From contig JAICWX010000337.1 of NCBI GenBank assembly GCA_025934635.1, forward strand, positions 1 to 9,351: a stretch of DNA of 9,351 bases, in the 5' to 3' direction. Shown piece by piece: positions 1-6,029 of this stretch. The notes beneath the pieces were generated by a model that saw only the letters and a program-made list of their open reading frames with translations, made no database searches and was not told the DNA's origin. This DNA comes from Streptosporangiaceae bacterium. Its GTDB lineage: Bacteria; Actinomycetota; Actinomycetes; Streptosporangiales; Streptosporangiaceae. Every line of letters starts with the position of its first letter. Position 1 is the stretch's first letter. The position numbers and the translations under genes are program-made.

Positions 1-25
1 CCGCGGCTAGCCGCCCGCCCGCGCC

Positions 26-727
26 TCAGCCCGCAGCGGTGGCCAGCGCGATGCCCTTGCGCAGGTCGGCCAGCGTCACCGCGCCGAACACCCGGTCGAC
101 CACCTGGTGCTTGGCGTTGAGGAAGAACGTCTGCGGCAGCGCGTTGACGCCGTAGGACGTCGCCGCGGTGCCCGCCGGGTCCCAGCCCACCGGGTAGCTG
201 ACGCCCTGCTTGCGGGTGAACGTGGTCGCGTTGCCCACGACGTCGTTCTCGTCCAGCCCGACCAGCGCCACCTTGCCCCTTTCCGAGCGGTAGAACTTCG
301 CCAGCAGCGGGGTCTCCCGCTGGCACGGCTCGCACCAGGACGCGAAGAAGTTGACGATCAGCGGCTGGTCACGGTACCCGCTGAGGGCAACCTGCTGCCC
401 GGCGTGGCCCAGGGCGGGCAGGCTGAACGTAGCGGCCGCGACGGGCTTGGCCGGGCCGCCACCGGAACTCGACCCGATTAGCCCGATCGCGGTCAGCGAC
501 CCGGCGATGCCGAGCGCGATGAGGACCGAAACGATCTTGTGCCGCCGCACCGAGCGCCCGACGTCGCGAGCCGCGCCCGCCCACGTCTGCTGCCCGCCCG
601 GCCGCCCGGTCTGGTCAGTCGCCGTCTGGTCGCTCGCTGTCTGGTCAGGCGCTGTCTGGTCAGGCGCTGTCTGGTCAGGCGCTGTCTGGTCAGGCGCTGT
701 CACGTTCGTCCCGTCGGTTGCGGTCAC
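26..727 (-). CDS. TlpA/ResA-like membrane-anchored thiol-disulfide oxidoreductase
   Basis: A 233-residue thioredoxin-fold protein of the TlpA/ResA/AhpC-TSA type, which reduces or exchanges disulfides outside the membrane, typically during cytochrome or oxidase maturation. Residues 11-40 are six pentapeptides of the form A-[PST]-D-Q-T. A basic stretch (RSVRRHK) then precedes one membrane segment at about 65-85, so the redox domain (about 97-233) should face outside. The redox centre is WCEPC (Cys132, Cys135) after VNFFAS. The cis-proline loop is LPQTFF (Pro198). The start is uncertain: GTG at 727 is the first usable start in frame, with GTG at 703 as alternative, and neither has a strong ribosome-binding site. 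The open frame continues upstream antisense to ctaB, but that part has no thioredoxin-family content. It is divergent from ctaB, which suggests a shared role in oxidase biogenesis (inference). The fold call is firm; the exact substrate is unknown. Confidence 0.88.
   Translation of the reverse strand: MTATDGTNVTAPDQTAPDQTAPDQTAPDQTASDQTATDQTGRPGGQQTWAGAARDVGRSVRRHKIVSVLIALGIAGSLTAIGLIGSSSGGGPAKPVAAATFSLPALGHAGQQVALSGYRDQPLIVNFFASWCEPCQRETPLLAKFYRSERGKVALVGLDENDVVGNATTFTRKQGVSYPVGWDPAGTAATSYGVNALPQTFFLNAKHQVVDRVFGAVTLADLRKGIALATAAG
610..699 (-). repeat. Six 15-bp tandem repeats encoding A-P-D-Q-T pentapeptides
   Basis: Six back-to-back 15-bp units lie inside the thioredoxin gene. The four at 640-699 are identical (APDQT). 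The two at 610-639 have diverged to ASDQT and ATDQT in the protein. The unit length is a multiple of three, so copy-number changes keep the frame. The repeat encodes an acidic, Thr/Pro-rich, probably disordered cytoplasmic tail before the membrane anchor. The identical copies at one end and degenerate ones at the other suggest recent slipped-strand expansion. Confidence 0.95.
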
Positions 728-1006
728 GGCTTTCGTGCCAGTCTGCCATCCGCGGGATCTGCCCCGGCGGCCTTCCCCCGCTATAGCCCGGCCCGGTCGT
801 TCGCCGGATAGCCGCCCACGTACACTGAGGTGCCTGTTCGGCACAGCGGGGCCGGGCCTCGCTGAGCGCCTTCTCCGCCGGATGGAATTACCTGGCCCTG
901 ATGGCCGCACTGTCCCGGCTTCTGTTCTACGCTCTGTAGTACGGGGTCCTGTCGTACGAGCCTGGGCGTCGAGCCGGAAGAAGCCGGAAGAAGGAAGGGA
1001 TCCGAA
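728..1006. promoter_or_regulatory. Divergent intergenic region between the thioredoxin gene and ctaB
   Basis: These 279 bp separate two divergent genes and should hold both promoters, but I see no convincing -35/-10 pair. A TACACT box at 821-826 (plus strand) is a possible -10 for ctaB with only a poor -35 near 800-805. A perfect 5-bp inverted repeat, GTACG (939-943) and CGTAC (953-957) with 9 bp between, could be an operator. A small hairpin, GTGCC/GGCAC, lies at 830-844. A 10-bp direct repeat gccggaagaa occurs twice in tandem at 973-992, just before the ctaB ribosome-binding site. No small gene is supported here. Confidence 0.4.
991..1000 (+). promoter_or_regulatory. Ribosome-binding site of ctaB
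   Basis: The purine run AAGGAAGGGA ends 6 bases before the GTG at 1007. This selects that GTG over the in-frame GTGs at 1016, 1025 and 1034, which lack such a site. Confidence 0.75.
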
Positions 1007-2017
1007 GTGCACAGTGTGTCCGGGGTGCACGGTGTGATCGCTGGCTCCGGCGTGCCGGAAACCGTCGATGCCGGCCGGCCGGGATCGCCCGGCGGCGGCC
1101 GCCGCCAGGCCGGCGTGGTGCTCCGCGCCCTGGTCGCGCTGACCAAGCCGCGCATCATCGAGCTGCTCCTGGTCACCACGGTCCCGGCCATGCTGCTGGC
1201 CCAGCGCGGCCTGCCGTCCCTCCAGCTCGTCCTGGTCACGCTGGTCGGCGGCACGCTGGCCGCGGGCAGCGCGAACACGATCAACTGCTACATCGACCGC
1301 GACATCGACGCGCTCATGAAGCGGACCTCGCGGCGCCCGCTCGTGGTCAACGGCCACGGCACGATCAAGCCGTGGGAGGCCCTGGCCTGGGGTATCACGC
1401 TCGGCGCGGGGTCCACGCTGCTGCTCGGCCTGATGGCCAACTGGCTGTCGGCCGCGCTCGCCGACGCGGCCATCTTGTTCTACATCTTCGTGTACACGCT
1501 GCTGCTCAAGCGGCGCAGCCCGGCCAACATCGTGATCGGCGGCGCCGCGGGCTGTTTCCCCGTCCTGGTCGGCTGGGCCGCGGTGACCGGCACGGTGAGC
1601 CTGCCCGCGGTGGTGCTGTTCGCCGTCATCTTCCTGTGGACGCCGCCGCACTTCTGGGCGCTGGCGATGAAGTTCCGCAAGGATTACGCGGCCGCGAACG
1701 TGCCGATGCTGCCGGTGGTGGCCTCGCCCGCGGTGGTGGCGCGCAAGATCTTGTGGTACTCCTACGCCATGGTGGCCGCCACGCTGGTGCTGGCCCCCTG
1801 GGCGGGCTGGATCTACGGCGTGCTGGCGGCTGCGCTGGGCGCCTGGTTCCTGGCCGAGGCGCACCGCCTGGACGCCCGCGTGCGGACGGCCGAAGCGGAC
1901 GGCGGCAACGCCGCCAAGGGCGCGCCGATGCGGCTGTTCCACCTCTCGATCGCGTACCTGACGCTGCTGTTCGCCGCGGTGGCCGTCACCGCCCTGCTCC
2001 CGTGGGGCCACTGGTAG
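1007..2017 (+). CDS. ctaB: Protoheme IX farnesyltransferase (heme O synthase)
   Basis: A 336-residue UbiA-superfamily prenyltransferase that attaches a farnesyl group to heme B to give heme O, the precursor of heme A for aa3-type cytochrome c oxidase. It is a polytopic membrane protein of about eight or nine helices starting near residue 50. The prenyl-diphosphate/Mg site is N93-CYI-D97-RDI-D101 followed by [12 protein letters not shown]. Other CtaB hallmarks are YTLLLKRR (163-170), [10 protein letters not shown] (211-220) and [13 protein letters not shown] (226-238). Residues 1-38 are a Gly/Pro-rich, poorly conserved extension. The GTG start has a strong ribosome-binding site. Length is slightly above the family's usual 290-320 because of that extension. 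ctaA and oxidase subunit genes are not in the window. The neighbouring divergent thioredoxin is plausibly a partner in oxidase assembly. Confidence 0.95.
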   Translation: MHSVSGVHGVIAGSGVPETVDAGRPGSPGGGRRQAGVVLRALVALTKPRIIELLLVTTVPAMLLAQRGLPSLQLVLVTLVGGTLAAGSANTINCYIDRDIDALMKRTSRRPLVVNGHGTIKPWEALAWGITLGAGSTLLLGLMANWLSAALADAAILFYIFVYTLLLKRRSPANIVIGGAAGCFPVLVGWAAVTGTVSLPAVVLFAVIFLWTPPHFWALAMKFRKDYAAANVPMLPVVASPAVVARKILWYSYAMVAATLVLAPWAGWIYGVLAAALGAWFLAEAHRLDARVRTAEADGGNAAKGAPMRLFHLSIAYLTLLFAAVAVTALLPWGHW

Positions 2018-2046
2018 GCCCCGGGCTTGCCTTTCTGAGGTCTAAC

Positions 2047-2073
2047 GCAACCTTCGTCCGCCACCATCCGTCT
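2047..2073 (+). promoter_or_regulatory. Candidate ECF-sigma promoter for the envelope operon
   Basis: GCAACC at 2047-2052 and CGTCT at 2069-2073 are separated by 16 bp. This matches the AAC-type -35 and CGTC-type -10 of ECF sigma factors that respond to envelope stress (for example SigM of Bacillus and SigE of Streptomyces). Transcription would start near 2080, giving a leader of about 139 nt before the GTG at 2219. A TAGGCT box at 2075-2080 could instead be a vegetative -10, but its -35 is poor. This is pattern recognition only. Confidence 0.5.
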
Positions 2074-2079
2074 TTAGGC

Positions 2080-2218
2080 TGGGATGTCGATGGTCCACCT
2101 CTTCGTTGTGTCAGGATTACCTGAGAACGGGGAGGGGCTCAGCTGTGTAATCCATCCTTCATGTTGAGCCGGTAGACCATCTGCGGGGAAGTTCGCAGGT
2201 ACTTCGAGGAGGTAGCGA
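2080..2218 (+). promoter_or_regulatory. Structured 5' leader with mutually exclusive hairpins
   Basis: The predicted leader can fold in competing ways. Stem A pairs GGATTAC (2114-2120) with GTAATCC (2147-2153), stacked on CTGAG (2121-2125) with CTCAG (2138-2142). It has a 4-nt bulge and a purine-rich 12-nt loop (2126-2137). Stem B pairs 2136-2143 with 2163-2170 (8 bp, one G-U) and uses the same bases as the 3' side of A, so both cannot form. Closer to the gene, CTGCG/CGCAG (2181-2185 with 2194-2198) competes with GAAGT/ACTTC (2188-2192 with 2201-2205), which ends directly at the ribosome-binding site. I do not recognise a known riboswitch family. A 27-codon open frame (2084-2167, ATG start, one TTA codon) runs through it, but its third-position GC is only about 60%. 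Confidence 0.4.
2206..2213 (+). promoter_or_regulatory. Ribosome-binding site of the phosphodiester glycosidase gene
   Basis: GAGGAGGT, a near-perfect Shine-Dalgarno sequence, ends 5 bases before the GTG at 2219 and fixes that start. It directly follows the last leader hairpin (2188-2205), so that hairpin could affect its access. Confidence 0.85.
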
Positions 2219-3601
2219 GTGCTACGACCCGGGCCCCGCCGCGACGGCCGGCGAGCCGCCGCGTACGGACCGGAGTCGTACGAGCCCGGTCCATACGAGC
2301 CTGGTCGTAGCGAGTCAGACCGGAACGAGGCACCGCGGTACCAGTACGGCCCCGTCCCCTACCCGCCCGAGACCCCCTATGGCCCGACCGGAGTCCCCTA
2401 CGGAGGACCCGCCGCGCCCGTCGACGGGCCCCCGGCACCCCCCCGCGTCCCCGGCCCGCGCGGCCCCCGGCGGCGGCGCGGCCGGATCCGCCGGTTCTTC
2501 CGGCTCCGCACCGTCCGCGTCATCCTGGTCCTGATCACCGTCTTCCTGTGCTGGGTCGCCTTCTCCGTCGGCCAGGCGCTGACCGCGCCCGGCGGCGGTT
2601 CGACCGCCGCCAAGCTGGCCGAATGGGCCCGGGACCACTACCTCGGCCCCGTGGTGACGTTCGGCGAGTGGATCAGCTACAACCCGCCCAAGGTGGGCGG
2701 CAAGCCCGGCTTCTCGCTGGCCGTCCCGTCGAGCGCCCCCACGCACTACAAGAAGACCAAGGCCTTCCAGCCGAACATCCCGCTCAAGCTCGCCTCCCCG
2801 GCCGGCCATCCGCTCCCCGGCGAGGGCAAATGGCGGCTGCTCGAGACGGTGAAGAACGAGCCCGCCATCTTCAGCACCTTCCTGCGCGCCGACAAGGTGC
2901 ACACCTCGGTCGTGGCCGGGATCGCCTCGCTGGACCAGCGGCTGGTCCGGTTCGGCCTGCGCCCGGGCGTCGAGGACCCGGGCCCGGGCCACTGGAGGGC
3001 CAGCACCTGGCTGCCGCCCGGTACCCGCCGCGGCCTGCTGGCCACCTTCAACGGCGGCTTCAAGCTCGACTCGGCCGGCGGCGGCTTCTACCTCAACGGC
3101 AAGCACAAGGGCGCGCTGGTCAACGGGGCCGCCTCGGTCGTCTACTACCGCGACGGCACGGTCAAGATCGGTGCCTGGGGCCGCGAGCTGGGGATGACCC
3201 CGAACGTGACCGGCGTCCGGCAGAACCTCAAGCTGCTGATCGACCACGGCCAGGTCTCGCCCTCGGTGAACTCCGACGTGCTCAGCAAGTGGGGCGCCAC
3301 GCTGGGCGGCGGGTACTACGTCTGGCGGTCCGGGATCGGCATCACCCAGGGAGGCCGGGTCATCTTCGTCTACGGCCCCTCGCTGAACGTCCAGGACCTC
3401 GCGAACCTGCTGCACCGGGCGGGCGCGGTGGAGGGCATGCAGCTGGACATCAACCCGGAGTGGATGTCCTTCGACTACTACAAGGCGGGCAACACCCCGC
3501 AGGACCCGGTCCCGCACGCCCTGCTCCCGACCCAGCAGGGCAGCACCTACCGGTACTACCAGCCCTACAGCCGTGACTTCACGGTGGTCTACACCCGGTG
3601 A
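2219..3601 (+). CDS. Membrane-anchored phosphodiester glycosidase (DUF2233/NAGPA) family protein
   Basis: A 460-residue protein. Residues 1-98 are cytoplasmic, rich in Pro, Tyr and Gly (ESYEPGPYEPG, then PYPPETPYGPTGVPYGGP), and end in a very basic patch (RGPRRRRGRIRRFFRLR). One membrane helix spans about 99-120. The rest should be extracytoplasmic. The C-terminal domain (about 215-460) carries marks of the NAGPA/DUF2233 fold: TFNGGF at 276-281, a GGGFYLNG segment at 287-294, WRSGIGI at 369-375 (like the family's R-[ST]-A-x-G motif) and MQLDIN at 407-412. Family members hydrolyse sugars from phosphodiesters; the substrate here is unknown. Its stop overlaps the next start by 4 bp, so it is translationally coupled to decaprenyl-phosphate phosphoribosyltransferase. 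By inference it trims or modifies a phosphate-linked cell-wall glycan. The family call is good; the activity is unproven. Confidence 0.82.
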   Translation: MLRPGPRRDGRRAAAYGPESYEPGPYEPGRSESDRNEAPRYQYGPVPYPPETPYGPTGVPYGGPAAPVDGPPAPPRVPGPRGPRRRRGRIRRFFRLRTVRVILVLITVFLCWVAFSVGQALTAPGGGSTAAKLAEWARDHYLGPVVTFGEWISYNPPKVGGKPGFSLAVPSSAPTHYKKTKAFQPNIPLKLASPAGHPLPGEGKWRLLETVKNEPAIFSTFLRADKVHTSVVAGIASLDQRLVRFGLRPGVEDPGPGHWRASTWLPPGTRRGLLATFNGGFKLDSAGGGFYLNGKHKGALVNGAASVVYYRDGTVKIGAWGRELGMTPNVTGVRQNLKLLIDHGQVSPSVNSDVLSKWGATLGGGYYVWRSGIGITQGGRVIFVYGPSLNVQDLANLLHRAGAVEGMQLDINPEWMSFDYYKAGNTPQDPVPHALLPTQQGSTYRYYQPYSRDFTVVYTR

Positions 3602-4527
3602 CCGCCCAGACCAGCGCCACCGAGGTGGCCGCCTCCACGCACGCCCGCGGCCTGCGCTGGGCGGCCGCGGTACTGCGCACCGCCCGGCCCCGCCAGTGGC
3701 CCAAGAACCTGCTGGTATTCGCCGCGCCGCTGGCCGGCGCGTCGCTCGGCCGCCACGACGGCCTGCTCTACGCCCTGGCCGCCGCGGTCGCCTTCGGCTT
3801 CGCCTCGGTCGCGGTGTACTTCGTCAACGACGTGGTGGACGCGGAGCGTGACCGCCAGCATCCGCGCAAACGCTACCGGCCGGTGGCCTCCGGCGCCCTG
3901 CCCAAAAAGCATGCCGTCGTGCTCGGCGCGGTGCTCGCCGCCGTCGGCCTGGCGATCGGCCTGCTGATCGCCGAGCCGCTGCTGACCGCGACGGTGGCCG
4001 GCTACCTGGTCCTGTCGTTCCTCTACTCCCTGGTGCTCAAGCACATCCCGGTGGTCGAGGTCATGTTCGTGGCGTCGGGTTTCCTGCTCCGCGTGCTCGG
4101 CGGGGCGGCCGCCACTCACGTGCCGCCGTCCGGCTGGTTCCTGCTGGTGTGCAGCCTGGGTGCGTTCGGCGTGGCCATCGCCAAGCGCTACACCGAGCTG
4201 ACCAGCCTGGGCGACGAGGCCGTCAGGCACCGGCCGGTCATGCGCTATTACCGGCCCGCGCAGCTGCGGATCGCCCAGATCGCGGTGGGCGTCGCGATGA
4301 TCGCCGCCTACCTGGCCTGGGCGGCGGGCGAGCATTCCGGCGCCCGGCTCTGGCACCTGGCCAGCGCGCTGCCGCTCACCCTGGCCCTGATCCGGTTCGG
4401 CTTCCTCACCGGCCGCCGCACCGCCGCGCTGGTGGAGGACCTGCTGATGCGGGACCGCCTGATGCTGATCTGCGAGCTGACCTGGCTGACCCTGTTCGTA
4501 ACCGGCCTCTACCAGACGGGTGGATAA
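3598..4527 (+). CDS. ubiA: Decaprenyl-phosphate phosphoribosyltransferase (DPPR synthase)
   Basis: A 309-residue UbiA-superfamily membrane enzyme. It transfers 5-phosphoribose from PRPP to decaprenyl phosphate, the committed step toward decaprenyl-phosphoryl-arabinose (equivalent to M. tuberculosis Rv3806c). Visible marks are RPRQWPKNLLVFAAPLA (30-46), the Asp-rich motif N77-D-VV-D81-AER-D85 followed by RQHPRKRYRPVASG (86-99), and KRYTEL (196-201), all typical of this subfamily rather than of CtaB or MenA. The chain forms about eight or nine membrane helices. The GTG start at 3598 overlaps the preceding TGA by 4 bp (GTGA), so translation is probably coupled. It is followed directly by dprE2, the final step of the same pathway. 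Confidence 0.93.
   Translation: MTAQTSATEVAASTHARGLRWAAAVLRTARPRQWPKNLLVFAAPLAGASLGRHDGLLYALAAAVAFGFASVAVYFVNDVVDAERDRQHPRKRYRPVASGALPKKHAVVLGAVLAAVGLAIGLLIAEPLLTATVAGYLVLSFLYSLVLKHIPVVEVMFVASGFLLRVLGGAAATHVPPSGWFLLVCSLGAFGVAIAKRYTELTSLGDEAVRHRPVMRYYRPAQLRIAQIAVGVAMIAAYLAWAAGEHSGARLWHLASALPLTLALIRFGFLTGRRTAALVEDLLMRDRLMLICELTWLTLFVTGLYQTGG
4517..4523 (+). promoter_or_regulatory. Ribosome-binding site of dprE2
   Basis: GGGTGG (4518-4523), inside the end of the preceding gene, ends 5 bases before the ATG at 4529. It favours that ATG over the in-frame GTG at 4520, which is itself part of this element and has no clear site upstream. Confidence 0.55.
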
Positions 4528-4528
4528 G

Positions 4529-5284
4529 ATGAACATTTTTCCGAACGAGGCCGGCTCTTCGCCCCGCATCCTCCTCCTCGGGGGCACCAGCGAGCTCGGC
4601 CTGGCCATCCTCGCCTCGCTCGGCCTGCCGGCCGGCGCCGAGGTCATCCTGGCCGGGCGGGACGAGCAGCGGCTGGCCGCGGCGGGCAAGGAGCTGGGCG
4701 CCCCGGTGCGGACGATGGCCTACGACGCCATGGACACCGGCGGCCACCAGGCCTTCGCCGACGCCGTCTTCGCCGACGGGCCCCTGGACCTGGTCATCTC
4801 CGCGGCCGGGGTGCTGACCCCGCAGACGGATGTCGAACGTGACGTCCGCCGCGCCGCCGTGATGGTCGAGACCAACTTCACCGGCCACGTCACCAGCCTG
4901 CTGGCCATCGCGGCCAAGCTGCGAGCCCAGGGCCGCGGCACGATCGTGGTGCTCTCCTCGGTTGCCGCGGTCCGCCCGCGCAAGGCCAACTTCGTGTACG
5001 GCGCGGCCAAGGCCGGGCTCGACGCCTTCGCCCGCGGGCTGGCCGACAGCCTGCGCGGCACCGGCGTCCGGGTGGTCCTGGTCCGCCCCGGGTTCGTCAT
5101 CGGCCGGATGACGGAGGGCATGCCGCGGGCCCCGCTGTCCAGCACGCCGGCCCAGGTCGGCGCGGCCACCGCGGCCGCCCTGCGCGGCGGCAAGGACACG
5201 GTGTGGATCCCGGCCCCGCTGGCTGGCCTCGCGCTGGCGCTGCGCCTGGTCCCGCGCCCGCTCTGGCGCCGCGTCTCGCGCTGA
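4529..5284 (+). CDS. dprE2: Decaprenylphosphoryl-2-keto-ribose reductase (SDR)
   Basis: A 251-residue short-chain dehydrogenase. In the DprE1/DprE2 epimerisation, DprE2 uses NAD(P)H to reduce the 2-keto intermediate to decaprenyl-phosphoryl-arabinose, the donor for arabinan. The nucleotide-binding motif is GGTSELG (18-24), a form characteristic of DprE2 rather than the usual TGxxxGIG. SAAG is at 91-94, Asn116 lies in TNFTGH, the catalytic serine is in VLSSVAA (143-144), and the Tyr157-xxx-Lys161 pair is in VYGAAKAGLD. A hydrophobic segment near the C-terminus (about 229-243) may bring it to the membrane. I chose ATG 4529, one base past the previous stop; GTG 4520 would add three residues. DprE1 is not adjacent, unlike in mycobacteria. 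Assignment to DprE2 rather than a generic SDR rests partly on the neighbouring phosphoribosyltransferase. Confidence 0.88.
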   Translation: MNIFPNEAGSSPRILLLGGTSELGLAILASLGLPAGAEVILAGRDEQRLAAAGKELGAPVRTMAYDAMDTGGHQAFADAVFADGPLDLVISAAGVLTPQTDVERDVRRAAVMVETNFTGHVTSLLAIAAKLRAQGRGTIVVLSSVAAVRPRKANFVYGAAKAGLDAFARGLADSLRGTGVRVVLVRPGFVIGRMTEGMPRAPLSSTPAQVGAATAAALRGGKDTVWIPAPLAGLALALRLVPRPLWRRVSR

Positions 5285-5303
5285 ACCCAGGCGACGACCC
5301 GGG

Positions 5304-5309
5304 TACATT
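5304..5309 (+). promoter_or_regulatory. Candidate -10 element for a leaderless regulator transcript
   Basis: TACATT at 5304-5309 is 8 bases before the GTG at 5318, which would put the transcription start at or next to the start codon. No Shine-Dalgarno sequence with usable spacing is seen, which fits leaderless translation, common in actinobacteria. The -35 position (CTGAAC, 5281-5286) is weak and overlaps the dprE2 stop codon. Confidence 0.4.
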
Positions 5310-5317
5310 CGGAAGCT

Positions 5318-6016
5318 GTGAGGGTGCTGGTCGCCGAGGACGACGAAAACCTGGGTGCGGTCCTGGCCCGCGGGCTGCGGGAGCAGGGATACGTCGTCGA
5401 CCTGGTCCCCGACGGCGAGACCGCCGCCGCCTACCTGCGCTTCTACCAGTACGAGGTGGCCGTGCTGGACTGGCGGATGCCCAGGCTGTCCGGCCTGGAC
5501 CTGGTCCAGCAGCTGCGCCGCGGCGACCAGGACGGCCCCGGCCGCGCGGGCAGGAACAGTGCCACCCCCGTCTTGATGCTGACCGCGCGGGACACCCCGG
5601 CGGACCGGATCGCCGGCCTGGACGCGGGCGCCGATGACTACCTGGTCAAGCCGTTCGACTTCGGCGAACTGCTGGCCCGGCTCCGGGCGCTGCAGCGCCG
5701 CCCGCCGGCCGCCCAGTCACCCCGGCTGAAGGTCGGAGAAGTCGAGTTCGACCCGGCCGCCCGCGAGGTGCTGGCCCGCGGCCAGCGACCCGCCCTGACC
5801 GGCACCGAGCTGGGCATCCTGGAAATCCTCATGCGGCGCTCGCCCGGGATCGCCGACCGCCGCTCGATCGCCCAGCATGTCTGGGACAACGAGGCCGACG
5901 CGTTCGGCTCCAACACCATCGATGTCCACCTGGCCCGGCTGCGCGCCAAGCTGGCCGGCGCCGGCGTCCGCATCGAGACCGTCCGCGGCGTCGGCTACCG
6001 CATCATCTCGCTGTGA
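5318..6016 (+). CDS. OmpR/PhoB-family response regulator
   Basis: A 232-residue cytoplasmic regulator. The receiver domain (1-120) has the acidic pocket EDD (7-9), phospho-acceptor Asp51 in VLDWRMP, switch Thr90 in LMLTARD and Lys112 in LVKPFD. The winged-helix DNA-binding domain (about 133-232) ends in the typical NTIDVHLARLRAKL and IETVRGVGYRI segments. The loop at about 69-83, before the fourth strand, is roughly nine residues longer than usual and rich in Gly, Asp and Arg. GTG 5318 gives a standard start (MRVLVAEDDE). The sensor kinase follows 13 bp downstream and is its expected partner. It lies 33 bp after dprE2 on the same strand, so read-through from the envelope operon is possible. 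The regulated genes cannot be read from the sequence. Confidence 0.94.
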   Translation: MRVLVAEDDENLGAVLARGLREQGYVVDLVPDGETAAAYLRFYQYEVAVLDWRMPRLSGLDLVQQLRRGDQDGPGRAGRNSATPVLMLTARDTPADRIAGLDAGADDYLVKPFDFGELLARLRALQRRPPAAQSPRLKVGEVEFDPAAREVLARGQRPALTGTELGILEILMRRSPGIADRRSIAQHVWDNEADAFGSNTIDVHLARLRAKLAGAGVRIETVRGVGYRIISL

Positions 6017-6029
6017 GGGCCAGCCCCGG

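Noticed and set aside
690..749. Small frame from ATG 749 on the minus strand (18 codons)
   Set aside because: It is out of frame with the thioredoxin gene, stops at the repeat and has no good ribosome-binding site. Not supported as a gene.
882..893. GGAATTACCTGG in the ctaB upstream region resembling AGGATTACCTGA of the 2114 stem
   Set aside because: Only a short partial match with no matching partner arm, so probably chance.
728..2011. Upstream part of the long minus-strand open frame that continues from the thioredoxin gene
   Set aside because: It is antisense to ctaB and the intergenic region, Arg/Gly/His/Gln-rich with no domain. It arises from high GC, so the gene was trimmed to GTG 727.
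2016..2036. Terminator after ctaB (AGGC/GCCT stem followed by TTCT)
   Set aside because: The stem is only 4 bp with a 9-nt loop and no real T-run, too weak to call.
2080..2218. Known riboswitch (cobalamin or c-di-AMP type) in the leader
   Set aside because: I looked for their conserved cores and did not find them. The pairing seen does not match their layouts, so it was left as an unclassified structured leader.
2315..3517. 400-codon minus-strand open frame
   Set aside because: It is a mirror of the glycosidase gene's codon bias, with low-complexity composition and no recognisable motif.
3589..5308. Two long minus-strand open frames opposite ubiA and dprE2 (366 and 300 codons)
   Set aside because: Both are antisense shadows of well-supported genes, rich in Gly/Arg/Gln/His, without domains or ribosome-binding sites.
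5877..6029. Upstream extension of the first kinase frame
   Set aside because: It overlaps the response regulator in another frame. The ATG at 6030 gives a normal kinase N-terminus leading directly into TM1.
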